In this document: positions 40,801 through 49,582 of the stretch, one piece after another
How the letters are laid out: each line of letters starts with the position of its first letter
Position numbering within the stretch: position 1 is the first letter of the stretch
DNA from: Lacinutrix sp. 5H-3-7-4
GTDB lineage: Bacteria; Bacteroidota; Bacteroidia; Flavobacteriales; Flavobacteriaceae
Direction of reading: 5' to 3'
Assembly: GCF_000211855.2 (NCBI RefSeq)
Contig: NC_015638.1
Span: 2,701,001-2,765,000, forward strand
DNA length: 64,000 bases
Made by a program: the position numbers and the translations under genes
The notes under the pieces: generated by a model
Seen by the model: only the letters and a program-made list of their open reading frames with translations
What the model was told of the DNA's origin: nothing
Databases searched by the model: none

Positions 40801-43074
40801 ACCTGCAGTATTAATTGTAAAAACATTACTGGTTTGAAATGTAACATTATCTAAACTATACTCATAGCCAGACGGTACATTGTTTACAGTAATACTTCCA
40901 GGAGTTGTACAAATAATATCTGTAGCAACAACTGTAGGTTCTAATAAATTTTGATACACATTAAAATGAAACTGAACAAAACAGCCTCCTTGATAATTAA
41001 TGGTTAATCTAAATTGACCTGCTGTATTGGCTATATAATCTGCTCCAGTTGCCACTTGATTCCATACACAGGCATTATCTTCATTTGCACAATCTGGATT
41101 TGAAACTGCAGCACAACTTGATTCGTCTAATTGTTCCCATATAATTGATGTTGCACCAGCGATATTGGTTTGGATGTCTCTAAAATCTTCGGCACCACAT
41201 AAAAATATATTTGGAAGTAATTCGCCATCGTTAGGACAGGTAACAACCTCATCTGCATACGGTATAACAGGATTATCTATTTCACCACCATAAAGTTCAA
41301 CATTAAATTGTTGTTCTATAGATTGGCAAGGTGCAATGGCCGTGTTAAATACATAATAACTTCCTGTTTCGGTAACAGTTATAGATTGATTTGTGCCAAT
41401 TACAGGAGATCCAGTAGGACTTGTTGACCATGAATATGAATCGTAGCCATCTGCCGCAGTAATTTCTAAACTTGAACCACATAGAATTTCATCTTGAACG
41501 AATTGACAATCTAAGTCGGTTAAAAAATTTGTAGCTTGTGGCGTTAATAAACATCCAGTGTTACTATTTAAACTAGGGTCATCTGTAATTTGAAACGTTG
41601 GGTTATAAAAACCATTATAGGTTGCAAACGCTTGATTATTAATAATGTTAGAACAGGCATCTGCTAACTCATTACAATTATCAACGACTTGAACTTCAAT
41701 TCTAATTTCATAAACAGGATCATTTTCTTCAACTAAATAATCTTCTATATTAAATATTATTTCTCTTGTAACAGGATCATAACTAGCAACAGTTACACCT
41801 GGCGGAAGAACCAAATCTGTAGGATAATTAAAAATGATATTAATTGGTAAAACATCTCTTATTTGAAAACTGGTAGCATTATCGTTTCCTGTATTTTGAA
41901 AACCGATAACATAGTTTAACGAATCTCCTAAGTTTACTGTTTGTCCTCCAATATTATTACCAGCATCATCTTCTACAATTTTTGTTAAAACAATATTTGG
42001 TTCAATAATTTCTACAGCAAAGGCAAAAAAGTATTGAAAATAAGTATCTCCAGCGGTTTCTAGCCTTACTGTTGCAGATGTGGCATCGTTTGCAATAACA
42101 GTATTTCCTGGGTTAGGAATTGCCATTACTCCAGTATCAAAACCTAAAGTATTTGTACTGTTTGGCACTCTATTGTTAACCGGTGTTGCATCGAGTTGAG
42201 TAACTGAACTATTAAAAAAATTAAATGCTGGACGATCTGCTGCAGAAAGATTGACTCCATTAAGTAACATTTGATCACCAGTAATTGGTTTATCTCCTTC
42301 TAAAGTAGCAAAGGCAAAATTAGCTCTTACCGGAGCAGGAGCAGGTACGGTTCTAAAACCATTTATTGGAATATCTGCAGTTGGATTTTGTGAAGCACTA
42401 ATAGCACTAAAACCATCGAAACTTGTTATAGATTTACCAGGTAGTGTTGGGTCTTCATAAACAACAAATAGTGACCAACCGGCAGATTGACCTGTGCCAT
42501 TGTATGGATTGAAAGTAGAAGTTTCTCCTGTTCCTGAAGAAACATTAGCAACGGTGTAAGTCCCTAAATCTGTACCAGAGCCAAAAGCTGTAACAATATC
42601 TGTTACATCTGCATAACACGCATAAGAAAAACTATTTCCACCATCGACAGAGTTGCCATTAGCATCAAATATAACAGTACCTTGAATGTCATTATAACCT
42701 CCTGTGGGACCTTTAAATTTTACATCTGTAATGGGTTCATTACCTGGATTTACAGCACCCCAATAAAGTCCTGCATATTTTATTAAATAACAGTTTGGAT
42801 TTGGTATGTTTAAATCTGCACTAGAAGAGCTAAAGGTTGTGTTGTCACTATCAATATCAATATAATTCATATCAACATTGTGGTTGTACACAGAGTTATT
42901 ATTAAAGGCATTATTGTCTGGGCCAAGAATGTTATTACCAATTAATACTATATCTCCTTTTAAATCTTCATCGAATCTAGGTGTAAATGGTTCAAAATTT
43001 TGTCCAAAGGATTTGAGGCTAAGGAAAAGTAGTGAAACAATAAATATTGCTTTAACATAAGTAGGGATTTTCAT
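34864..43074 (-). CDS. sprB: Giant SprB-like gliding motility adhesin
   Basis: A 2,736-residue surface protein with signal peptide (MKIPTYVKAIFIVSLLFLSL), ATG 43074 chosen over 43095 for this reason. Residues about 25-360 form the SprB-type N-terminal region; about 365-510 resembles a DUF11-like repeat (VLTKIVEDDAGN). From about 720 to 2,640 I count about 23 SprB repeats, each ending in forms like AGTYTVTITDANSC...ITINEP. The last about 85 residues are a gliding-type (type B) secretion domain: PNYFSPNGDGTADTW, FDIFDRYGRKV, YVGHFTLYR. F. johnsoniae SprB is over twice as long. Exported by the type IX system and moved along the cell surface. Symbol by synteny and architecture. Confidence 0.85.
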   Translation of the reverse strand: MKIPTYVKAIFIVSLLFLSLKSFGQNFEPFTPRFDEDLKGDIVLIGNNILGPDNNAFNNNSVYNHNVDMNYIDIDSDNTTFSSSSADLNIPNPNCYLIKYAGLYWGAVNPGNEPITDVKFKGPTGGYNDIQGTVIFDANGNSVDGGNSFSYACYADVTDIVTAFGSGTDLGTYTVANVSSGTGETSTFNPYNGTGQSAGWSLFVVYEDPTLPGKSITSFDGFSAISASQNPTADIPINGFRTVPAPAPVRANFAFATLEGDKPITGDQMLLNGVNLSAADRPAFNFFNSSVTQLDATPVNNRVPNSTNTLGFDTGVMAIPNPGNTVIANDATSATVRLETAGDTYFQYFFAFAVEIIEPNIVLTKIVEDDAGNNIGGQTVNLGDSLNYVIGFQNTGNDNATSFQIRDVLPINIIFNYPTDLVLPPGVTVASYDPVTREIIFNIEDYLVEENDPVYEIRIEVQVVDNCNELADACSNIINNQAFATYNGFYNPTFQITDDPSLNSNTGCLLTPQATNFLTDLDCQFVQDEILCGSSLEITAADGYDSYSWSTSPTGSPVIGTNQSITVTETGSYYVFNTAIAPCQSIEQQFNVELYGGEIDNPVIPYADEVVTCPNDGELLPNIFLCGAEDFRDIQTNIAGATSIIWEQLDESSCAAVSNPDCANEDNACVWNQVATGADYIANTAGQFRLTINYQGGCFVQFHFNVYQNLLEPTVVATDIICTTPGSITVNNVPSGYEYSLDNVTFQTSNVFTINTAGYYTVYIRQIGIDTNPCIFTVLDVQIRERNFTVSSIVTQPLCHGELGSIYLAANDVDPQYSFELFENGTLVNDVGPIVDNTYSFENLNPGDYTVTVETENGCTYTEDITITEPPLLTTTAAITSPLTCTEGEITVYPQGGTPPYFYFVNSTTDFQTVPEIVVTTAGVYDITVVDSNNCSANTTITVDIIPEPDFNVVTNDIACAGLDTGSIEINVTNANGNSIEYSIDGGVTFFNSPIFTGLGVGNYDVVLLYTVGTSVCNTDPQTVTISESDPINATATLTTDYTCSTNGTISVTAVSGGNAPYQYSIDGVTFQLGSTFSDLTAGTYTITIQDASNCTQTTNDITIDPLNPPTDLTFNVSPITCPSNTADVTLTTTGGTGALEYQIIAPASSVTAYQTGTVFSGLAPDTYTFQVRDENDCIYSESITIDPIATPTVNVVLTSNLDCTATPDAEILGTITGTAPYTYAVSVDGSAYTDLGTTPSTFNYATSTPGTYQFQITDANNCIAESNSITISPISPPALSAVVESQSVICNGDSNGSIDITIDDTVGTAPFTINVNNDTTGVNYGTQTSGLNAGTYTVTITDANSCTGTDTITINEPDPIVMTFDTVDITCTSSGVSQGSVIVTSVTGGTAPYNYFVTGTNGYSNSELNNTGSTSVSFDVVDFGLYEINIVDANGCSILQQDVLVASPPTDLDIDITTTVDCTTGGEAEVSVGSTLSSTGPFYFSIYEGPSTVYPTGTWLPEDSPGSQSATFTGLTSGVTYTFIVYDESTMCSYYEPATTPIPTNSTLTVDAVSANNITCTGSADGNVSFTVNSVYSVDTSISFEIFDSLSLQTTGVTGTGTVTANGSFTQTNLGPLPFGNYFVSITETSGTNAGCGIVTAPFNITESAFLLSLTTSVDQNANCNPNSGVISAVAQNGTAPYQYQITTTATTPTATDPAWATASTFNENAGNYYVHVIDAYGCIISSPVVVLPMDDSPVISATVDNLCTTDEGDFEIDVTLDNPGIAPYSFSINGGSFQSQNAPFTISNLFSGTHTIEIQDANGCGNTVTVNIPAPITVTPSVTALPTCNDNDGEITIDALNGSGSFNYSISPNPASISLSGNVFSGVPSGVYVITVTDTVTSCTEDVTVSLASATAPTFTTSPTAVICFGDNSGTFDINVSGYSGAYTYNVYNDFGTSVTGVVNANTSTNPLTVTGMQAGTFSVEIIETESPFCSAISTVVIASPTQALTLALSETSNVTCDNNIGTITAVASGGWGNLEYELTGDATVPYSTNGAFENLSAGTYTVNVRDNEGCIVSESITLNTPQPINATFTASANTVDCFGDQDASITVSNVTGGQGTNYTYTLNTDSPTTSISGPQNSNVFNNLGAGTYSVTITDGYNCELNSPTIIINEPTPITASLVNSSTQTCPITYELTLSANGGTGIYSYSNTSNFANILGAFTNSTTIAVTPGTYQYYVRDANGCVANVSNEITIDTLPDLVINLESDNPTINCAGDTNGSIVATAQGGLGNYTYELEDASNNITTTTDSPASFTGLTAGTYTVNVISDNCLTTSETVTITEPSAPLQVDFVVNEITCSGSNDGGIEINASGGTGIIKYAISPQLDQFFDTNIFENLAPGTYQFIVQDVLGCFYTDTFTITDPVPVILQIVPDSMFEETCEGEANGAFSVDISGGSLPYSVVLDDINGTYTVGTATQTIFDFTNLNGGDHIVYVADNQGCRTEWNITFPEAVRINPTVEIEYLCDDNALSNTVTVYVDESITDTSVLAYSLDGIGSQTSNVFTNVDYAGGAEHYIEVTHDNGCVQYTDFFTIENYQPLALNLIEGDEPGEIIAQTTGGTGGYTYTFNNENYGSENEFTVTQVGTYTVIVTDSLGCQDEASIEIEIIGPCIPNYFSPNGDGTADTWAPGCVDDFPDLTFDIFDRYGRKVATYRVGQYWDGRYNGTELPTGDYWYVVKPNSELLEKEYVGHFTLYR

Positions 43075-43135
43075 GTTTTTCTGATTTACTAACAATTTTA
43101 TTTTATCCAGTAGGCTTAGATAAAAACAAAATTTA

Positions 43136-45667
43136 TTATTGGTTTTCTATTTTCACGATTGACATTTGTTTGTTATATATATTAGTTCCCTTAGCGTTTA
43201 AGGATTTATTAGCGGCTTGAATATTATTATACTTTTTTGAGTAGATATAATATTTACTGGTATTTACATCGTAGAAAAAGTTAACATCTTTTTCTCCAGA
43301 TTGTATTACTTTAGTTAAAAAGTCATCACGTTTATTAACATCACTATGTACAGCGATTACTAAATAATATCCACTTTCTTCTTTATTAATGTTTTTAAGA
43401 ATTTGAATATTATCACTTTGTTTTACTCCAAAATCAAAATCATCTTCTGTAAATTCTTGCTCTGTGATTGAAGTATTATTTTTTAATTTTTGTAATGTAG
43501 CTCTATCTTGTGCGTAGCGTTCATCTTCATTATCAAATGATGCTCTTTTAATTCTCCTTCTACGTTCATATTCTGTAGATATATTAATGTCTTTTAGCTC
43601 TATATCTAATTGATTTTTAGCTTGTATGGCTTTATTTTGTTCTAACTCTAATCGTTGTATCGTTTTTTTATAGTATAAGTCTACATTTTCTAATGCTAGC
43701 GTGTTAGATTGTTTATTTTCTTCGTATAAATCTTTTAATTTTTTAATTTCTTCATTACGATCTTTTATAATTGTTTCTAATTCGGCTTTAATTCTATTTA
43801 GCTTATTATTTTCTTCTGTAATACTTTTAAATGCTTTTGGCTTAACAGCAAGACCTTGTTCGCTTAAATCATTTTCTTCTTTTAAATCTTTTAAATCTTG
43901 ATCTTTAATTTTTACAATATCATCAAACTGTTTTAAAAGTTGATTTTGAGTTGTTTTTGATGCTTCGGCTTGTTGTGTTAATGCTAACATTTCTTTTCCT
44001 AACTCGTTTGTTGGATTTATGATTGCATCATCTAAAACTTCGGTTTCGTTTTGTATTGTTTCTTCTTGTTGAACTATATTTTCTTCAGCTTTTGCTTGTT
44101 GTTCTGCTAATAATTTCTCTTGTGCTTCGGCTTCGGCTTTAGCTTGTTGTTCTGCTAGTAATTTAGCTTGTGCTTCAGCTTCAGCTTTTGCTTGTTGTTC
44201 TGCTAGTAATTTAGCTTGTGCTTCGGTTTCGGCTTTAGCTTGTTGTTCTGCTAGTAATTTAGCTTGTGCTTCAGCTTCAGCTTTTGCTTGTTGTTCTGCT
44301 AATAATTTAGCTTGCGCATCGGCTTCTGCTTGTGCTTGTTGTTCTGCTAGTAATTTAGCTTGTGCATCGGCTTCGGCTTGTGCTTGTTGTTCTGCTAATA
44401 ATTTAGCTTGCGCATCGGCTTCAGCTTGTGCTTGTTGTTCTGCTAATAATTTAGCTTGTTCATCGGCTTCGGCTTGTGCTTGTTGTTCTGCTAATAATTT
44501 AGCTTGTTCATCGGCTTCGGCTTGTGCTTGTTGTTCTGCTAATAATTTAGTTTGTTCTTCAGCTTCGGCTTGTGCTTGTTGTTCTGCTAGTAATTTAGCT
44601 TGCGCATCGGCTTCGGCTTTTGCATTTCGTTCTGCAGCTACTTTTGCGTTGTTAGCTTTTCTCTTTTTAGCTGCAATTCTTCTACGTTTATTATCATTTC
44701 CAGAAATTAAACTACTTACTTCATCGCCACTGCTATACTCATATCTTTCGGTATTTTTAAATCTATACGCTATAGAGATTTCATGAGATGATCCAAAATC
44801 TGTTAAATCTCCAAAAGGTTTTTCAAAATTGTACTCAATAGCAATTTGTGGTGAAATATTAATACCAAGTCCGCCAGAAGCTCCATAAACTGTATTATAG
44901 CCAACTTGTGCCCAAATTCCTTTTGGAACTGTAAGCATTGCGATTCCAGAAATAATTGTTTCGTCTTTTCTGAATTCTGATTTTACTAATCCTGAAAACT
45001 TACTTTCATCAAAAAAACCGCGAGATGACAAATAACCAGTATACATTATATGTCCCTGAATGGCTTGCTCTGGATTGTTTTCTATAAGTGTAGATGAATT
45101 AAAATTATATGATACTATATTGTTTAATGATACTCCAAAATCGAAAAAACCAGTTCCATAATTAATTGCTGGATTTACGGTAAGTATAAAGTTTTCTGGA
45201 ATATTTTCTAACGAAGGATCATTAAAATTAGTTACTACTTTACCATCATTTAATCCGCTTTTGTATGCACCAATATTTAAACCAAATGTAAGGTTACTGT
45301 CTCTTTCTAATCTTGCATTGTAAGCAAAATTTAATATACCTCCAAATGTTGTTAGTACACCATAATTTTGTTGAAAAACGCTTAAACCAGCACCTATGTT
45401 TTCTCCAAATCGACCTGAGTAACTAGCTAAATAGGTGAGTGGAGCATCTTCAAATTGTGTCCATTCTCTTTTATTTGATATGCTTATATATTTATTTTGT
45501 TCTCTAACAAAACTAAATGTTGGGTTTATGGTAAATCTATTAAAGGTTAGTGAGTTTCTTATGGGAATATTTAGAGCAACAACACCATCATCTACAACTT
45601 CTTCTTGAGAAATTAATAGTTGTATAGAACAAATACATAATACTAAAACGAGAAGTAGAGTTTTCAT
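43136..45667 (-). CDS. sprD: SprD-like protein: PorP/SprF-like barrel, coiled-coil repeats, SPOR-like end
   Basis: An 843-residue exported protein (signal MKTLLLVLVLCICSIQLLIS, QE). Residues about 25-320 resemble PorP/SprF barrels (NRFTINPTFSFVREQNKYISIS; GLGINISPQIAIEYNF). About 345-530 holds eleven tandem 16-residue units (AKLLAEQQAQAEADAQ type) predicted as a long coiled coil; a second charged coiled coil runs to about 730. The end (about 745-843: GYYLVIAVHSDVNKRDDF, FFYDVNTSKYYIYSKKY) resembles a SPOR domain. Position one base after the sprC-like gene and just before sprB matches sprD of F. johnsoniae, whose mutants spread poorly. The symbol rests on synteny. Confidence 0.7.
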   Translation of the reverse strand: MKTLLLVLVLCICSIQLLISQEEVVDDGVVALNIPIRNSLTFNRFTINPTFSFVREQNKYISISNKREWTQFEDAPLTYLASYSGRFGENIGAGLSVFQQNYGVLTTFGGILNFAYNARLERDSNLTFGLNIGAYKSGLNDGKVVTNFNDPSLENIPENFILTVNPAINYGTGFFDFGVSLNNIVSYNFNSSTLIENNPEQAIQGHIMYTGYLSSRGFFDESKFSGLVKSEFRKDETIISGIAMLTVPKGIWAQVGYNTVYGASGGLGINISPQIAIEYNFEKPFGDLTDFGSSHEISIAYRFKNTERYEYSSGDEVSSLISGNDNKRRRIAAKKRKANNAKVAAERNAKAEADAQAKLLAEQQAQAEAEEQTKLLAEQQAQAEADEQAKLLAEQQAQAEADEQAKLLAEQQAQAEADAQAKLLAEQQAQAEADAQAKLLAEQQAQAEADAQAKLLAEQQAKAEAEAQAKLLAEQQAKAETEAQAKLLAEQQAKAEAEAQAKLLAEQQAKAEAEAQEKLLAEQQAKAEENIVQQEETIQNETEVLDDAIINPTNELGKEMLALTQQAEASKTTQNQLLKQFDDIVKIKDQDLKDLKEENDLSEQGLAVKPKAFKSITEENNKLNRIKAELETIIKDRNEEIKKLKDLYEENKQSNTLALENVDLYYKKTIQRLELEQNKAIQAKNQLDIELKDINISTEYERRRRIKRASFDNEDERYAQDRATLQKLKNNTSITEQEFTEDDFDFGVKQSDNIQILKNINKEESGYYLVIAVHSDVNKRDDFLTKVIQSGEKDVNFFYDVNTSKYYIYSKKYNNIQAANKSLNAKGTNIYNKQMSIVKIENQ
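44090..44627 (-). repeat. Eleven tandem 48-bp coding repeats
   Basis: Within the sprD-like gene eleven units of 48 bp encode the 16-residue pattern KLLAEQQAQAEADAQA with small changes (ADAQ, ADEQ, AEAQ, TEAQ; QAQ or QAK). Units differ at synonymous positions too, so they are not all recent copies. Unit multiples of three keep the frame if the number changes. Boundaries are approximate. Confidence 0.88.
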
Positions 45668-45668
45668 A

Positions 45669-47132
45669 TTATTTTATAATTGTTATTGAACCTTTTTTAA
45701 CTTCATTATCCTGTGTTGTTATTATATAATAAAACACTTGATTTACACTTGTTAGTTCTAAATCGTTTTCTGGCCAATTATTTAAATAGTCATTTGTTTG
45801 AAAAACTATTTTCCCACGATTGTCCATGATTAAAACTCGAGTATTTGTACCTGTTACATATTTTGTAGGTAAAGTCCAGGTATCATTTATTGTATCTCCG
45901 TTAGGACTAATTAAATTAGGGATTTTTTCTACATCAGGAAATGGATCGAAAGCTTCGTTAATTTCAAATGTAAATTCTCTAGAGCCTTCACAACCTGCAG
46001 TTTCGGTTATAATTACCGTGTAATTTCCAAAGTTTGATGCGTTAAAACTGTTTCCTGTTGCTTCTGGAATTAATGAATTATTTAAAAACCATTCGAATTG
46101 AGGATTGTTTGCTGTAGCAGTTATTATGACGTTTAGTGTTTGTTCTTCTTCAATTGTATTGGTTTCTTCTACATTAATTGAGGCTTCAAAAAGTTCGCTT
46201 ATTAAATCTATTTCTCCAGAAACCGAGCATTCTCCTAAGTCTACTTGTACAGCGTATATTCCAGACTCTGTAGTTTCGTACATTTGACTTGTTGCCTCTG
46301 GTATACTTGTACCATTTTTAAACCATTGGTAACTATTACCATTTATTGTACTTAATACTGTTGGACCTTGATCTGGACAAAATGGATTGCTTAAACTAGA
46401 TGAAATACCAGCATTAGTTTCTCCAGAAGTTACTTCGCTTATGGTTACTCTATTTGAAAATGAATTAGAAGTACATGAGCCATAATCTGTTTCTACAAAA
46501 TATGTTCCTTCTTGATTTACAGAAAGCGTTGCTCCATTAGATACAAATACAGATGTGGTTGGACTTGTTTCTCTATACCAACTATATGTTAGAGATGGAT
46601 AATTTAAAGGAGAATTGTTGTTACCTGTACCTGGGTTATCTATTGATAGTAAATAACTGCCTCCAGTACAATAGGCTCCAGTTGATACTAAATTATTTAT
46701 AGTAAAAGGTGCATCTTGAAGTTTGTAGTATGCTGCAAAAGAAGCAGAACTCGAACTTGTAGCTACAGGTGCAGTACTTTTTATTCTAATTCTATAATTT
46801 TCTCCTCCTGTTGTTGTGGGTATTGAAAAATTTAAAGTTGCTGGAGATGTGGTTACACTTCCTGCAGTAGATGTATAAATTGTTGTAGCATTAGAAAAAT
46901 CGCCGTTTTCATTAGATAATTCTATTAAAAATTGATTAGATGAATCTAGCCCATTTTCTGGTGAAAATACAAATGAAGTAGAGTAGTTGTTAAAATTTTC
47001 GCTCGCACATGCTTGTGAAAAACCTAAATTAGGAGCTCCAATTACTATTTGTGAGTTAGCTTTTTCTTGTGCTATAAGTATGAAAAAGCATAATAAGCAA
47101 TATAGATGGTATTTTGTTTTTTTGATGTACAT
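45669..47132 (-). CDS. sprC: SprC-like secreted protein with gliding-type C-terminal domain
   Basis: A 487-residue protein with a signal peptide (ILIAQEKANSQ) and two or three Ig/PKD-like beta domains with paired Cys (for example FCPDQGPTVLSTINGNSYQWFKNG). The last 85 residues are a type B secretion domain: PNLISPNGDTINDTWTL, RVLIMDNRGKIVFQTN and the final KKGSITIIK. It should be exported by the type IX system. It heads the sprC-sprD-sprB-sprF-like set; the sprD-like start is one base downstream of its stop. The symbol rests on synteny. Confidence 0.75.
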   Translation of the reverse strand: MYIKKTKYHLYCLLCFFILIAQEKANSQIVIGAPNLGFSQACASENFNNYSTSFVFSPENGLDSSNQFLIELSNENGDFSNATTIYTSTAGSVTTSPATLNFSIPTTTGGENYRIRIKSTAPVATSSSSASFAAYYKLQDAPFTINNLVSTGAYCTGGSYLLSIDNPGTGNNNSPLNYPSLTYSWYRETSPTTSVFVSNGATLSVNQEGTYFVETDYGSCTSNSFSNRVTISEVTSGETNAGISSSLSNPFCPDQGPTVLSTINGNSYQWFKNGTSIPEATSQMYETTESGIYAVQVDLGECSVSGEIDLISELFEASINVEETNTIEEEQTLNVIITATANNPQFEWFLNNSLIPEATGNSFNASNFGNYTVIITETAGCEGSREFTFEINEAFDPFPDVEKIPNLISPNGDTINDTWTLPTKYVTGTNTRVLIMDNRGKIVFQTNDYLNNWPENDLELTSVNQVFYYIITTQDNEVKKGSITIIK

Positions 47133-47221
47133 TTTGTTTATACTTTTCTATCCTATAGGCAATTATGTTGTTTTTTAGCGAAATATATTTTGGTTTTATT
47201 TAGTTAAGGGTAATAGATTGT

Positions 47222-48523
47222 TTAGTCGTCTCTTGAAGCGACAATTTGATTTATTCTTAATCTGAAATCTGGGTTTTTTTGATTGTTTGAATCAATAAAA
47301 GTTTCAGAGTCTGGTCCTTTTGAGTACACGTTGTTAAACGCTCTACTGCCATACCAATTTTCTAAATCTTCATTATTGCTTTTGTCTTTTACAAAAATGT
47401 TTCCGTTGCAATTATTAAAGTAAGTGCTAGAAAAAACTATTTTCTCTAAGTTGTTGCTGTTTATTTTTATTTTTTTATCTAGTATTACAGCAGGATTAAA
47501 GCCAGATATTACACTTCTGTCTATTTTAAATGTTGCAGTTTCTCCTATATAAATAGCTTCGTTTACTAAACCTACTTTAATGTCGTAGTCTAAATCTTTA
47601 CTTATATTTAATAAAGTTAGATTCTCTGCATTAACAGTAGTTTGACATTTTGTAAGGTCTACATTTATTTTATCATCATGATTTAAAACATATAAACTTC
47701 TAGATGGACCTGAGCCAGAAACATATGGCGATTTAATTGCTAATGAGTTAATTAGGTTGCACTCTGATCCATAATTAATAACATAATCGTTTTTACTTGA
47801 TTTATATGAAACAAATTTATCTAGTGTTAATGACCCGCCTAATATTTTATACGAGCTACCTTGACAATAGCTAACCATTACATTATTAAGTTTGGTTTCT
47901 CTACCAACACCGGCTAATGTTAATGCACTTAAGTAACCATGCTCTTTAGTTCTTTTTCCTGCATACTCAATTCTTACATAATTTAATACACCAGAATTAC
48001 TATCTAAATTTTCACCACCATAGCTAATGTGTTTAGCATCTGTAGTTTCTAAACCATAAGCAATTTTAGAATTATTGTTTGTAAGATTAGTTTGTGCATC
48101 TCCAAGAATTATTAATCCACCCCAATCTCCAGGTTTTTTAACACTTCTATTTGATGTAAATACAATAGGATCTGTAACTTTTCCATTTGCAATAATTTTA
48201 GATCCATTAGAAATAGTTAAGGATCCTTTAGTATCAAAGTCTCCTAATATAACAGTTCCGGGTTCTATTGTTAAAGTTGTACTGTCTGTTACAAATACAT
48301 CTCCTAATAATAAGTAAGTATCACTTTTATTTAATTTTGTGTCGTTTACTATATTACCTGTTAATATTTTAGTAGGTTTATTATAATCTACTTTATTAGG
48401 TCTAAATTCTGTCCAGGATTTTAACCAGTTTTCATAACCGGTAATTCCTTTTTCTTGTTGTGCAAAAAGTGAACTGCATATAATAAACAGAAGTAGGGCG
48501 AATAAATGGGTTTTTTTAGTCAT
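47222..48523 (-). CDS. Exported beta-helix-like protein
   Basis: A 433-residue protein with a signal peptide (MTKKTHLFALLLFIICSSLFA, QQ). The middle has strands of a right-handed beta-helix type: TTLTIEPGTVILGDFDTKGSLTISNGSKIIANG, DPIVFTSN, GDWGGLIILGDA, NYVRIEYAG, LNNVMVSYC. Such proteins in Bacteroidota are often called T9SS-associated or hypothetical. No gliding-type C-terminal domain is visible here. It precedes the sprC-like gene by 89 bases on the same strand and may belong to the surface locus. Confidence 0.72.
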   Translation of the reverse strand: MTKKTHLFALLLFIICSSLFAQQEKGITGYENWLKSWTEFRPNKVDYNKPTKILTGNIVNDTKLNKSDTYLLLGDVFVTDSTTLTIEPGTVILGDFDTKGSLTISNGSKIIANGKVTDPIVFTSNRSVKKPGDWGGLIILGDAQTNLTNNNSKIAYGLETTDAKHISYGGENLDSNSGVLNYVRIEYAGKRTKEHGYLSALTLAGVGRETKLNNVMVSYCQGSSYKILGGSLTLDKFVSYKSSKNDYVINYGSECNLINSLAIKSPYVSGSGPSRSLYVLNHDDKINVDLTKCQTTVNAENLTLLNISKDLDYDIKVGLVNEAIYIGETATFKIDRSVISGFNPAVILDKKIKINSNNLEKIVFSSTYFNNCNGNIFVKDKSNNEDLENWYGSRAFNNVYSKGPDSETFIDSNNQKNPDFRLRINQIVASRDD

Positions 48524-48714
48524 GGTTAAAGTCTTTGTTATAGATTATTGGGGATAATATATAGATCAATTTTAATCAAAAATAGTATGAAATACAAATA
48601 ATATCGATAAAATACAATATTTATGTTAATAGCAAAGTAATTTCTTACATTAGGTTTGTTTTTTAAGACCAATCATTACAAACAATTATTTATTTTTTTT
48701 AGTAATTTAAATTA

Positions 48715-49167
48715 TTAGTCAACTTTAAAATCGTTATAGGTATGTAGAGATTTTAATGTTTCTTCATAAAACAATATTGCAGCAATTAAATCTTTAGAAT
48801 CTGAATATGGTAATATTGATTTTTGAAACTGAATTGTACTATCAAAATATTCTACCGAAGCTTTTTCATTTGCTTCCAGCGCTTTTTTGTTTTCTTTAGT
48901 TTCTGGTATTCCTAAGCTTGACATTGTAACGTTTGGTTTAGTTGCAAAAGCAATATTTGGTAAAATATTTACAATAACCTCAATACGCTCTGTATATAAA
49001 ATAAGTAAATCACCTTTAGGAATTTTTTTTAACTCATCAAGACTATGATATTTACTAATACTAACCTTACCAGTAATAAGTCTAATTTGGTTCTTTTCTT
49101 TTTGTGCATAACCGATACTCAAAATCATAAAAAAGATAACGGTAAAAAGTGTTTTTTTTGCTTTCAT
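48715..49167 (-). CDS. Small exported protein, function unknown
   Basis: A 150-residue protein with a signal peptide (MKAKKTLFTVIFFMILSIGYA, QK), no recognised domain, and a helical, charged body with LDELKKIPKGDLLILY. ATG 49167 is chosen for the signal peptide and because a good promoter lies just upstream (49197-49226); the frame is open to 49266 but through that promoter. Confidence 0.72.
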   Translation of the reverse strand: MKAKKTLFTVIFFMILSIGYAQKEKNQIRLITGKVSISKYHSLDELKKIPKGDLLILYTERIEVIVNILPNIAFATKPNVTMSSLGIPETKENKKALEANEKASVEYFDSTIQFQKSILPYSDSKDLIAAILFYEETLKSLHTYNDFKVD

Positions 49168-49196
49168 TGTAATGTCGTTTTCACATGTAATTACAA

Positions 49197-49226
49197 CAAA
49201 ACTATATAAATTATTGGATAAAACAA
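49197..49226 (-). promoter_or_regulatory. Predicted promoter of the 48715-49167 gene
   Basis: On the minus strand: TTG (49224-49226), 19-base spacer, TAGTTTTG (49197-49204), a full match to TAnnTTTG, 29 bases upstream of the ATG. Confidence 0.65.
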
Positions 49227-49582
49227 CTCTATTTCCAATTTTTTTTAACTTTTTTTTATCGAACAAATGTTGTTTTTATCGGTTAAAGTGCATTTTCATT
49301 GGATTAAATGCTAATTTATAGGTTGTAAAGCGAGCTGTTGAATAATTAAGAAATTTTAAGTTAAAATTTATAAAATCTCGATTTATGGTGCTGGCAGTCA
49401 GTATACAATTGTAAAAGAAAATAGCCTTATATTTAATATTTGAGTGCGTTTTTTATGTGAATATATTATATGGTCCCCAAAAAAATCACACAATCTGTAA
49501 TACTTTTATATATAAAGATGATATTAAATGTATCCTAATACTTAAAGTTATGTTAAAGTAACTGCTTTTATAAATATAACTA

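Noticed and set aside
44090-44627. CRISPR-like array
   Set aside because: The 48-bp units are contiguous, without unique spacers, and stay in one protein frame.
49168-49266. Longer start for the small exported protein
   Set aside because: The extension crosses a TTG-N19-TAGTTTTG promoter and buries the signal peptide.
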